A stretch of 61,531 nucleotides of DNA from Arcicella rosea. Lineage in GTDB: Bacteria > Bacteroidota > Bacteroidia > Cytophagales > Spirosomataceae. The DNA lies in NCBI RefSeq assembly GCF_014204325.1, contig NZ_JACHKT010000031.1, forward strand, positions 1 through 61,531, written 5' to 3'. Positions 50,864-59,279 of the stretch are shown here, in pieces. Every line of letters begins with the position of its first letter. Positions within the stretch are counted from its first letter, which is position 1. The position numbers and the translations under genes are program-made. The notes beneath the pieces are model-generated. The model worked only from the letters and a program-made list of their open reading frames with translations. It ran no database searches and was not told where the DNA came from.

Positions 50864-51955
50864 ATGAAAATACTCATAACCATTGCCAATTCCATGTTAA
50901 AAAGAAGTTTTCTGTTGATATTGTGTATATTATCTTGGTCTTTTGCAGAGGCTCAGGATCCGCAATATTCACAGTTTTATGCAGCACCCATGTTTTTAAA
51001 TCCTGCTTTTGCGGGTTCTGCTAAAGCTCCTAGAGTGAGTTTAAATCATAGAAATCAATGGCCATCATTAAGTGCTAATTTTGTTACTTCATCACTTTCT
51101 GCGGATTTGTATTTAGAAAAACTGAATAGTGGTGTTGGTTTATTGCTCACTTCCGACCGTCAGTTTACTAATTTAACCACAACTGATATTGGTGCTATTT
51201 ACTCTTATCACCTTAAAATTAGTGATGGTTTAAGAGCGAATTTAGGGGTTCAAGGTTCGTATGTTACTCGTGGGGTAAATTTTGCAGATTATACTTTTGG
51301 TGACCAAATTAACACTTATCTGACTACTGGAGCGTATCCACGTTATTCTTCCGACCAAATTTTACAAGGTGGAAATAATCTTACTCCACAATTGAAATAC
51401 TGGGATTTCTCAACAGGTGCAATTGTTTATGGAGAACAGTTTTGGGTCGGAGCATCCGTTCATCATATCAATCAACCAAATCAATCTTTTTCAAATCAAA
51501 ATGCTGTTTTACCTGTCAGAATCGGTATTCAAGCAGGGTTCAATATTCCTTTGGATGATTATATGTTAGGAAATAATTTGGGTGATGCCGTTGACAGAGA
51601 GAAAAGTATTACGCCTGTCGTTCATTACCGACGTCAGGGACAATCAGATCAATTAGATGTGGGTGCGTACTTAACGTATTCGCCAATTGTAATTGGAGCT
51701 TGGTACAGAGGAATTCCTATTAAAACATACAAGAAAGATAACACAAGTATTGTTAGTCACGATGCTTTGGTGTTTTTGGTCGGTTATCGACAAGATAATT
51801 TTTCGATAGGATACAGTTATGATGCTACGATTTCAAGGTTAAGTTCGACAGGCGGAGCACATGAATTGTCAATTTCATATATTTTCAGTGATTTAATTCA
51901 GCCGAAGCGAAATGCCCGTCCGAGAAAAGGCGAATTGAAATGTCCGAAGTTTTAA
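50864..51955 (+). CDS. PorP/SprF-family type IX secretion membrane protein
   Basis: 363 aa (353 if ATG 50894 is used, which gives a neater signal peptide MLKRSFLLILCILSWSFAEA). The N-terminal DPQYSQFYAAPMFLNPAFAG is the hallmark of the PorP/SprF family, followed by a beta-barrel with GIQAGFNIPL and VGAYLTYSPIVIGAWYRG. In Bacteroidota these outer-membrane proteins attach or help export a type B T9SS cargo encoded next to them. Here the cargo is the divergent 1401-aa protein. A MITE-like element follows 7 nt after the stop. Confidence 0.93.
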   Translation: MKILITIANSMLKRSFLLILCILSWSFAEAQDPQYSQFYAAPMFLNPAFAGSAKAPRVSLNHRNQWPSLSANFVTSSLSADLYLEKLNSGVGLLLTSDRQFTNLTTTDIGAIYSYHLKISDGLRANLGVQGSYVTRGVNFADYTFGDQINTYLTTGAYPRYSSDQILQGGNNLTPQLKYWDFSTGAIVYGEQFWVGASVHHINQPNQSFSNQNAVLPVRIGIQAGFNIPLDDYMLGNNLGDAVDREKSITPVVHYRRQGQSDQLDVGAYLTYSPIVIGAWYRGIPIKTYKKDNTSIVSHDALVFLVGYRQDNFSIGYSYDATISRLSSTGGAHELSISYIFSDLIQPKRNARPRKGELKCPKF

Positions 51956-51962
51956 ATAGAAT

Positions 51963-52212
51963 ACATGAGTCATCCCGAATTTTAAAATCACAAAAAAGCG
52001 GTCAAAAAACTAATTTCGACCGCTTTTTTATGATTGATGGGCAACGAATTCCTACTGTTTGAGCGAAGCGAGTTTAGGAATTCTTGAATTTCTTTTGTTA
52101 CTTTTCTTGTTTCAAGACAAGAAAAGTAAGGATTGTACAATAATAAATATAAAAACCTCTCAAATCGTCCTATACCTCACTATTCTAAGAAAAAATTCGG
52201 GATGACTCATGT
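51963..52212. mobile_element. MITE-like element, copy B (about 250 bp)
   Basis: Terminal inverted repeats ACATGAGTCATCCCGAATTT at 51963-51982 and its complement ending at 52212. Compared with copy A it is inverted: the AAAAAAGCGGTC/GACCGCTTTTTT hairpin is next to the left end. The inner GAATTCCTA/TAGGAATTC pair with GAGCGAAGCGAG is kept. It lies between two convergent genes (PorP/SprF and ettA), where its hairpin could end transcription. Confidence 0.8.
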
Positions 52213-52228
52213 TTCTGAAAATAATGAT

Positions 52229-53899
52229 TTACTCTCCCAACTTTTTATAACGAATACGTTTTGGAGTAGCATCGTTACCCAAACGTTTTTTGCGGTTTTC
52301 TTCATAATCAGAGAAGTTGCCTTCAAACCAATATACTTGCGAATTTCCTTCAAAAGCCAAAATGTGCGTTGCAATTCTATCTAAGAACCATCTATCATGG
52401 GAAATGACTACTGCACAACCGCCAAAGTTTTCAAGGGCTTCTTCTAAGGCACGTAAAGTGTTTACGTCCAAATCGTTGGTAGGCTCATCTAGTAAAAGTA
52501 AGTTAGCACCTTCTTTCAACATCATCGCTAAATGAACACGGTTACGTTCACCACCCGAAAGGTTACCAATTTTCTTTTCTTGGTCTGCTCCGTTGAAATT
52601 GAATTTACTCACATAAGCTCTGGCATTTACTTGTTTGCCACCTAGCATTGTATGTTCTGTACCACCAGAAATCGTTTCAAAAACAGATTTTTCACCTTTC
52701 AATTGGTTATGTTCTTGGTCAACATACGCCATTTGAACAGTATCACCTACTTCAAATGTACCTGCATCTGGCTGAGCTTGTCCAGTAATTAACTTAAAAA
52801 GTGTTGTTTTACCAGCACCATTTGGCCCAATTACGCCAACAATACCCGCTGGCGGTAACGAGAAAGTAAGATTATCAAACAATAACTTATCGCCATAAGC
52901 TTTCGTTACATTGTTTACTTCAATTACCTTGTTCCCTAATCTTGGCCCAGCAGGAATGAACAATTCTAATTTATCTTCTTTTTGACGGTTTTCTTCCGAC
53001 ATCAATTTGTCGTAAGCTTCCAAACGTGCTTTAGATTTTGCCTGACGAGCTTTTGGTGCCATGCGTACCCATTCTAATTCACGCTGTAAAGTTTTCTGAC
53101 GACGAGACTCTGTCTTTTCTTCTTGAGCTAAACGATTTTGCTTTTGTTCTAACCAAGAAGAGTAATTTCCTTTCCACGGAATACCTTCGCCTCTATCCAA
53201 TTCCAAAATCCAACCAGCGACATTATCCAAAAAGTAACGGTCGTGAGTAACGGCAATTACCGTTCCTTTGTACTGACGAAGGTGTTCTTCTAACCATAAA
53301 ACTGATTCAGCATCCAAGTGGTTGGTAGGTTCATCTAATAAAAGTACATCTGGTTCTTGCAACAACAAACGGCACAAAGCAACACGGCGTTTTTCACCAC
53401 CCGAAAGATTGGCAACGTTGGCATCAGAAGGCGGACAACGCAAAGCGTCCATCGCTCTTTCTAAACGAGTATCCAATTCCCAAGCATTGTAATGGTCAAG
53501 TTTTTCTTGTACTTCGCCTTGGCGTTCTAACAATTTATCAAAATCAGCATCTGGGTCGCCAAAAGCTTCGTTGATTTCATCGAATTCTTTCAATAAAGCT
53601 ACAATTTCTGCAACGCCTTCTTCTACTACTTCTTTTACTGTTTTTGTTGGGTCAAGCTCAGGTTCTTGTTCCAACATTCCTACAGAGTAACCAGCCGAAA
53701 ATACAATATCGCCAGTGTAGCTTTTGTCTTTTCCAGCAATAATTCTTAAAAGAGAAGATTTTCCTGAACCGTTTAGCCCTAATACGCCAATTTTAGCTCC
53801 GTAGAAAAATGATAAGTAAATATTTTTAAGTATTTGTTTTTGGGGTGGAACGGTTTTAGAAACACGTTCCATAGAAAAAATAATTGTTTCCTGACTCAT
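52229..53899 (-). CDS. ettA: Energy-dependent translational throttle protein EttA (ABC-F)
   Basis: 556 aa. Two ABC nucleotide-binding domains without membrane segments: Walker A GLNGSGKS (about 38-45) and GPNGAGKT (about 357-364), two LSGGE signatures (NLSGGEKRRVALCR and NLSGGERNRVHLA), Walker B LLLDEPTNHLDAES and LLLDEPTNDLDVNT. The start YxFSMERVSKTVPPQK-like segment (FSMERVSKTVPPQK) and the linker with ELEWVRMAPKARQAKSK are EttA-specific. EttA binds the ribosomal E site and gates the first elongation step according to ATP level. Single gene; a TATCTTTG box is at 53992-53999. Confidence 0.95.
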   Translation of the reverse strand: MSQETIIFSMERVSKTVPPQKQILKNIYLSFFYGAKIGVLGLNGSGKSSLLRIIAGKDKSYTGDIVFSAGYSVGMLEQEPELDPTKTVKEVVEEGVAEIVALLKEFDEINEAFGDPDADFDKLLERQGEVQEKLDHYNAWELDTRLERAMDALRCPPSDANVANLSGGEKRRVALCRLLLQEPDVLLLDEPTNHLDAESVLWLEEHLRQYKGTVIAVTHDRYFLDNVAGWILELDRGEGIPWKGNYSSWLEQKQNRLAQEEKTESRRQKTLQRELEWVRMAPKARQAKSKARLEAYDKLMSEENRQKEDKLELFIPAGPRLGNKVIEVNNVTKAYGDKLLFDNLTFSLPPAGIVGVIGPNGAGKTTLFKLITGQAQPDAGTFEVGDTVQMAYVDQEHNQLKGEKSVFETISGGTEHTMLGGKQVNARAYVSKFNFNGADQEKKIGNLSGGERNRVHLAMMLKEGANLLLLDEPTNDLDVNTLRALEEALENFGGCAVVISHDRWFLDRIATHILAFEGNSQVYWFEGNFSDYEENRKKRLGNDATPKRIRYKKLGE

Positions 53900-54455
53900 T
53901 GGGTTAATTTATCGTTTAATGTAATTAGTTGTCGTTTTGTAAAAATTAATAGAATGTTTTTCTTCTGAAAATAAAACCTTAATCATTCATTCAAAGATAG
54001 TATTTTTAATTAAAGCCTCCTTACCTTTCTTGTCTGGTAGCTTAATTATGCTGTTAAAATTCATGAATTTAGAACAATAAGACTTTGAAAGAGTTTTTTT
54101 AATAAAAAAATTAATGGTTTTGACTGCAATTAATATTCAATTATCGTTTATTTTAGGCTTGATTTACGCATTAAAATAAAAATTTTGAGAATAGATGGAT
54201 TATGTGGATAAATCATTAGATTTTTTGCTGAAAATCAGTAAATTGCGGAAAATTTAGGTGGTAGAAGAGTTTTCATTTTCAAAATTTGTTAATTTTAGAA
54301 TTTTGAAATTATTTTCAATCAGAATCGTTTCTTGAACAAATAAGTAAAATAGAATTTTAAACAATCACAAAACTACTAAAATAAATTCAACCTAAACCAT
54401 GAATCTCTTAGAGTTATGAGCCTTGCCAGACACTCTAATCATGTAATGTAAACCA
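53900..54455. other. Long AT-rich gap with no supported gene
   Basis: 556 bp between divergent ettA and the DUF349 gene. On the minus strand TATCTTTG at 53992-53999 is a candidate ettA promoter box. A short frame ATGAATCTCTTAGAGTTATGA (positions 54399-54419; MNLLEL) precedes the DUF349 gene but has no other support. No hairpin or repeat stands out. Confidence 0.4.
53992..53999 (-). promoter_or_regulatory. Candidate -7 box of ettA
   Basis: Minus strand TATCTTTG matches TAnnTTTG, 93 nt upstream of the ettA ATG. Confidence 0.4.
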
Positions 54456-55736
54456 ATGGAAAATACAGTAAAGAACTCCGCCGACTATGGCTATTGTAAC
54501 GATGGTAAGGTCTATTTAAAAGGATATTCAGAATATCCGGAACGTCAGATTGGTGTCGTTAGAAACACAGAAGATGAGGCGCTACAATATTTCGTGAATC
54601 GTTTTACGATTGCCGAAAATAAAGTATCCTTACTTTTTGAGCAAGTAGAAGAAGCTCAGAACAAAGGCTCTTATCTTACCAAACTACTTCAACTTCGCAA
54701 AAATCTCGTAGAATTTGATGGCTTAGGAAATTTTATGCCCTTGCTTGAACGCTTGGATGGCTTAGAATTGGAACTAAGAGAGCTTATTCTGCACAACCAA
54801 ATCAAAAATCTTGAAATTAAAAGAGCTTTGATTGAAGAGTTGAGAGAAGCAAGCAAGAGTGAAGAATGGGCAGAAACTACTGAAGCCATTATGGAAATTA
54901 AAACCAAATGGTTGAAAACAGGGCCTGTTGATAAATCTTTACAAGATGGCGTTGAAGAAGAATTCAACGGTATTGTAGATGATTTCTTCGTAAGACGTCG
55001 TGAATATTATGCTGAGAAAAACCGTATCATCGACGAAAAGCTAGCTACGCTTCAACGCATTGTTGACGAAGCTCGTAATTTACGTTATGAAAAAGATGTA
55101 GATGCTGGTTTCCTTAAAATCAAGGACTTGCAACGTGAATGGAAAACCATTAGTCAGGTGCCGCCTAAAAAGCAGAGCCAACTTTGGAAACAATTCAAAC
55201 GTTCAAGCGATTTCTTCTTTGAGCGTTACAACCGTGATAAAGGAATTGTATCAACGCCAAGAGTTGATCCTAGAGTACAGCAAATGAAGGATATGACGAC
55301 CGAATTGGAAGGATTGTTCAAACAACAAGATTTGATTCCACAAACTTCTGAAAAGGCAAAAGGATATTTAGTAAAATGGAAAGAGTTATCGGCTCTTGCC
55401 AAAAATGTTGATAGAAGTATTGCTGAACGTTTCAGAAATATCTGTGATAAGATTTTCGAAATGAATTACTTGTTGAGAGTAATTAGCTATCGTCACCCAG
55501 CTTTACATGAAAAACCAAGAATTGAGCAATTGAAAATCATGATTAATCAAATGGATTACATGACTAAAAAAGAGAAAAATGAATTGGATTCATTCATCTC
55601 TGATGCCAATTACAATGGTCAAATGGGAGATAAATTGGTGATGAACAAAATCAACACCCAAAAGCGTAAAATCTCGATGAAAGAAACATTATTGATTGAA
55701 TTCAAGAAAGAACTTGAAATTTTGTTAGATCAATAG
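54456..55736 (+). CDS. DUF349-domain protein
   Basis: 426 aa, mostly alpha-helical and charged, cytoplasmic. At least three DUF349-like helical repeats are visible, with the Trp-centred pattern IKTKWLKTGPVDKS (about 150-163), LQREWKTISQVPPKKQSQLW (about 223-242) and VKWKELSALAKN (about 307-318). The family is widespread in bacteria and has unknown function. The first about 40 residues (NSADYGYCNDGKVYLKGY) are specific to the Bacteroidota version. Single gene, with a strong terminator after it. Confidence 0.88.
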   Translation: MENTVKNSADYGYCNDGKVYLKGYSEYPERQIGVVRNTEDEALQYFVNRFTIAENKVSLLFEQVEEAQNKGSYLTKLLQLRKNLVEFDGLGNFMPLLERLDGLELELRELILHNQIKNLEIKRALIEELREASKSEEWAETTEAIMEIKTKWLKTGPVDKSLQDGVEEEFNGIVDDFFVRRREYYAEKNRIIDEKLATLQRIVDEARNLRYEKDVDAGFLKIKDLQREWKTISQVPPKKQSQLWKQFKRSSDFFFERYNRDKGIVSTPRVDPRVQQMKDMTTELEGLFKQQDLIPQTSEKAKGYLVKWKELSALAKNVDRSIAERFRNICDKIFEMNYLLRVISYRHPALHEKPRIEQLKIMINQMDYMTKKEKNELDSFISDANYNGQMGDKLVMNKINTQKRKISMKETLLIEFKKELEILLDQ

Positions 55737-55801
55737 TTTTCTATGAGACTTTAAGATTGAAGATTCAAGACAAAAGATTTGTTTATGAATCAAATCAAAT
55801 G

Positions 55802-55836
55802 AAAAAGCCTTCTGATGCAAATCAGAAGGCTTTTTT
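55802..55836 (+). terminator. Intrinsic terminator of the DUF349 gene
   Basis: Perfect 15-bp stem AAAAAGCCTTCTGAT (55802-55816) with 55821-55835, 4-nt loop GCAA, T-run to 55836. Preceded by a GACTTTAAGATTGAAG stretch (55744-55759) resembling the S23-element arms. Confidence 0.88.
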
Positions 55837-55841
55837 CGTAG

Positions 55842-55890
55842 CACGAGTTTCCAACTCGTGAATTATTATTTTACGAGTTGAAAACTCGTA
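55842..55890. repeat. Two consecutive ACGAGTT-nnn-AACTCGT hairpins
   Basis: CACGAGTT-TCC-AACTCGTG (55842-55860) and TACGAGTT-GAA-AACTCGTA (55872-55890), both perfect 8-bp stems. They end at the stop codon of the GH3 fusion gene. Confidence 0.7.
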
Positions 55891-58800
55891 TTACTGTTGT
55901 TTTTCAATTGATTTATAAACAACATCCATTACTTTTCGCCTGATTTTTAAAGCATTGATTTTATTGTTACTTGCCGATGGATATACTCTGTTTGAAAGGA
56001 AAATAAAAACTAATTCCTTTTCTGGATCTACCCAAACCAAAGTACCTGTATAACCCGAATGCCCATAAGAACTTGGCGAAACAGAAGCAGAAATATAATT
56101 ACTTTCGCCATCTGCTGGAAGTTTATCCCAACCTAAAGCTCTTTCACTTTTAGAAGAAACACTGTTGGTAAAGACGTTGATAGTTTCTTCACTGAAGAAT
56201 TTTAGCTGATGAATACTTCCTTTTTCAAGATTCATCTCAAATAATTTCACCAAATCTGAAGCTGAGCTAAACAATCCTGCATGACCCGACACGCCACCTA
56301 ACATGGCTGCGGTTTGGTCTTGAACAGTTCCTTGTAATTCTTTTCCTCGAAAAAGTCTATCGTTTTCAGTAGGTGCAATTTTGGCTTTTTCTATTTTTTT
56401 CAAAGGATTAAATCCTGTTGTTTTCATGCCCAGAGGCTCGTATAAATATGAATTTGTGAAAACATCCAAGCTTTGTCCAAGTATTCTTTCTACAAGATGT
56501 TGCATTATCATCAAACCCAAGTCGCTATAAACATAGCTAAAGTTGCCGTCTTTATCTCGTTTATTGATTAATGGAGATTTGATGACCCATTTCCAAACAG
56601 AATCTCGAATAGCAGTTTTGGCAAACATGCCTTCGGCTACTGCTAGCGGATATTCCAACGATTGCGTATCGCTATAAAACTCTTTTTTCCAACCCAAAGG
56701 AATCCGTGTTTTTTCCCAAAAAGGAATGTAAGCAACTAATCCTGCTTGGTGCCAAAGAATATCCCGAATCGTCATGTTCTCTTTGTTTGTTCCTCTGAGT
56801 TCTGGAAGATAAGTAACGATTTTTTCGTCTAAAGTAATCTTCTTTTGGTCATAAAGGTACATTACCGCTTGGAGTGTTGCGGATACTTTGGTAACAGATG
56901 CTAAATCATAAACGGTTTGGTTCGTCACTGGTGGGCTTGTTAATTCATAAGTAAGTTGCCCATAGTTTTTATTCAGAATAATTTTCCCTTTTCTGGCAAC
57001 GAGTACTTGGCAACCTGGAAAGACTTTCTGACTGATGGATGAAGTAATAATCGGGTCGATGCCTTTAAGTACTTCTGGATTCATTCCAACGCTTTCGGGC
57101 GAGGCTTTTTCTAATTGTCCTTGTCTTTTAAGCGTAATTCCATCGCCAGCTTTGTAGAGATTTTCAACCGAAACAGGCAATTTACCAACCGCAGGGATTT
57201 GTCCAAAAAGTACTTTTGTCATGGCTGAATAAGAGGCATCGTCGTCTTCATAACCACAAACTACATTAGATACTTCTGGAAAATATTTCAAACTATAAGG
57301 ATTCCCAAACACGCAGACTACCACATTGGGCGTTTTTTTCTCAAGTCTTTTGATAAAATCTTGTACGCCAAAACTTAAATCTAATCTACTCGCAGATTTT
57401 TTATTGATGTTATGAACACTTAGGATAATGGTTTGGGTTGAATCAACATTTTTTAATACTTCATTAAAAAGGTTTTCATCGCTCTTCTTCACACTGGAAT
57501 ACTGTGGCATAGAAGTAAAAGAAGCCAGACTTTGTTGAAAACGATTGTTCGAAGCAATGTCTAAACTGACCGAAACCAATTTATTATTTTCAGTTGAAAG
57601 CGGTAAAAGCTTTCTTGTATCTTTCACGACGGTAATCGCATTCTCGAATAATCCTTGTTTGATTTGCTGTGCCTCTGGCGTATGTAATTCCTGATATAAA
57701 TTATTAGTTTCTATGTATTTGAAGCGATTCAAACCTACCCAATATTTAGCATGAAGTATTTTTTTGACACGGTTATCAATTTCGGATTGTAAAATTACAC
57801 CTGATTGAATGGCATCTTTAATTTTACTGATGCCTTCAGGAATGTTTTCTGAATAGAGTAAAATGTCATTTCCAGCGATAAATGCCTGTAAATCAATTTC
57901 TCCAGAAGATACTCCTTGGCCACTACGTACGCCTTTCATGTTCAAGGCATCAGTAATGACCAAGCCTTTGAAGCCCATTTCTTTTTTCAATAAATTGGTA
58001 ATGATACTTTGTGATAGCGTAGCTGGACGCCAGTCGTAAAATGGAATTTGTAAATGACCAACGATAACACTTTTGATAGAATCTTCAATGAGTTGTTTGA
58101 ATGGAACTAACTCAGTATCGTGCATACGTTCGAAACTATACGATACTTGTGGCAAAGTGAAATGCGAATCGCTATGCGTATCGCCATGACCGGGGAAATG
58201 TTTGGCACAAGCCAAAAGTTGATTGTTCTGCATGCCTTTCATGTAGGCACTACTTTTAGCAGCAACATTTTCGGGAATTTCGCCAAAAGAGCGAAAACCA
58301 ATCACAGGATTTTGTGGATTTGAATTAATATCAACAACAGGGGCAAAGTTTAGATGAATTCCTAAACGTTTGCATTGGCGTGCAATTTCTGTCCCCATGT
58401 CGTAGATTAATGAATTATCCTGAATTGCCCCCAGAGTAATCTGTTTTGGGAAAGCCATTGTGGCATTTACACGCATTGCTAAACCCCATTCGCCATCAAT
58501 ACCTATCAACAAAGGGATTTTTGTAGTTGATTGAAAACGGTTATTCAGATTAGCATAAGAAGTAGGCTCGCCTTGAAAAAATATCAAGCCACCGATATAA
58601 TTATGCTGAATTAAATTTTCGAGTTTTTTAAAATGTGCTTCTCCATGCGTTGGATTTACCGCCACCATGAAAAATTGACCAATTTTTTGGTCATTATCCA
58701 TTGATGCAAAAATACTATCAACCCATTGGCTTTCTAATAACTGACTATGATTGGTGAATTTAGGAGCTTGAAGTAAATGAGCTTTTTTGACAATTTTCTT

Positions 58801-58932
58801 GCCATTCCACACTTTCTTTTCCGTTTTTGAAAAAGGCAAAAACGTGTTGTTTAAAGCTCCTATAAGTGGGCTTTTGATAGCAAACCAAAGGAGTATAAGT
58901 GTGAGCAAAAACAATGAAAATTGCTTATACAT
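55891..58932 (-). CDS. NagZ-type GH3 glycosidase fused to a serine beta-lactamase-like hydrolase
   Basis: 1013 aa. N-terminal hydrophobic segment (about 4-26) for export or anchoring. The GH3 domain (about 75-410) bears the NagZ catalytic loop KHFPGHGDTHSDSH (about 243-256) and VITDALNMKGV; then a GH3 C-terminal sandwich (about 440-610). The last about 370 residues are a class C beta-lactamase/esterase domain with SVTK (SxxK, about 678-681), YSD in VYSDLGLM (about 801) and HSGYTGT (about 965-971). The first part should release GlcNAc from muropeptides or chitooligosaccharides; the second may cleave peptide or ester bonds. Such fusions are typical of Bacteroidota. Related in theme to mpl and nagA here. 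Confidence 0.92.
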   Translation of the reverse strand: MYKQFSLFLLTLILLWFAIKSPLIGALNNTFLPFSKTEKKVWNGKKIVKKAHLLQAPKFTNHSQLLESQWVDSIFASMDNDQKIGQFFMVAVNPTHGEAHFKKLENLIQHNYIGGLIFFQGEPTSYANLNNRFQSTTKIPLLIGIDGEWGLAMRVNATMAFPKQITLGAIQDNSLIYDMGTEIARQCKRLGIHLNFAPVVDINSNPQNPVIGFRSFGEIPENVAAKSSAYMKGMQNNQLLACAKHFPGHGDTHSDSHFTLPQVSYSFERMHDTELVPFKQLIEDSIKSVIVGHLQIPFYDWRPATLSQSIITNLLKKEMGFKGLVITDALNMKGVRSGQGVSSGEIDLQAFIAGNDILLYSENIPEGISKIKDAIQSGVILQSEIDNRVKKILHAKYWVGLNRFKYIETNNLYQELHTPEAQQIKQGLFENAITVVKDTRKLLPLSTENNKLVSVSLDIASNNRFQQSLASFTSMPQYSSVKKSDENLFNEVLKNVDSTQTIILSVHNINKKSASRLDLSFGVQDFIKRLEKKTPNVVVCVFGNPYSLKYFPEVSNVVCGYEDDDASYSAMTKVLFGQIPAVGKLPVSVENLYKAGDGITLKRQGQLEKASPESVGMNPEVLKGIDPIITSSISQKVFPGCQVLVARKGKIILNKNYGQLTYELTSPPVTNQTVYDLASVTKVSATLQAVMYLYDQKKITLDEKIVTYLPELRGTNKENMTIRDILWHQAGLVAYIPFWEKTRIPLGWKKEFYSDTQSLEYPLAVAEGMFAKTAIRDSVWKWVIKSPLINKRDKDGNFSYVYSDLGLMIMQHLVERILGQSLDVFTNSYLYEPLGMKTTGFNPLKKIEKAKIAPTENDRLFRGKELQGTVQDQTAAMLGGVSGHAGLFSSASDLVKLFEMNLEKGSIHQLKFFSEETINVFTNSVSSKSERALGWDKLPADGESNYISASVSPSSYGHSGYTGTLVWVDPEKELVFIFLSNRVYPSASNNKINALKIRRKVMDVVYKSIEKQQ

Positions 58933-59279
58933 TTGATGAATTAATGGTTGATGTACGATAAAAAAGATACAAACTTACAATAAATTTAACGCTTAATAAA
59001 CAGGAAGAGGAAATTTGAATTAGATAAAAATTTGCTTTCGTAAATAGTAAAAGGAGTTTGAGGAAGACAGCGTGATTATCAATGGGAAATGGTTTGTAAT
59101 CAAACTAATAACGAAAAAGCCGTTTATTTTATTCGGAATGATTATCTATTTAAGTTTAAATGATAAGTAGGAAGTTAAACCTTAATTATTTCATAAAAGG
59201 AATCAATAGCTATTTTAAGGAGAATTGTAAAAATTGTGCGGTCAAAAAATTATCAACTTGAACTTGAAAACCCAATAAA
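58933..59279. other. Divergent promoter region, no gene
   Basis: 347 bp between the GH3 fusion and the TonB-dependent receptor. GTTTG-TAAT-CAAAC at 59092-59105 is a small palindrome that could be an operator. No gene and no certain promoter box seen. Confidence 0.35.

Noticed and set aside
54399-54419. Short leader-type frame MNLLEL before the DUF349 gene
   Set aside because: Very short, with no codon run, terminator or antiterminator to support a regulatory role.
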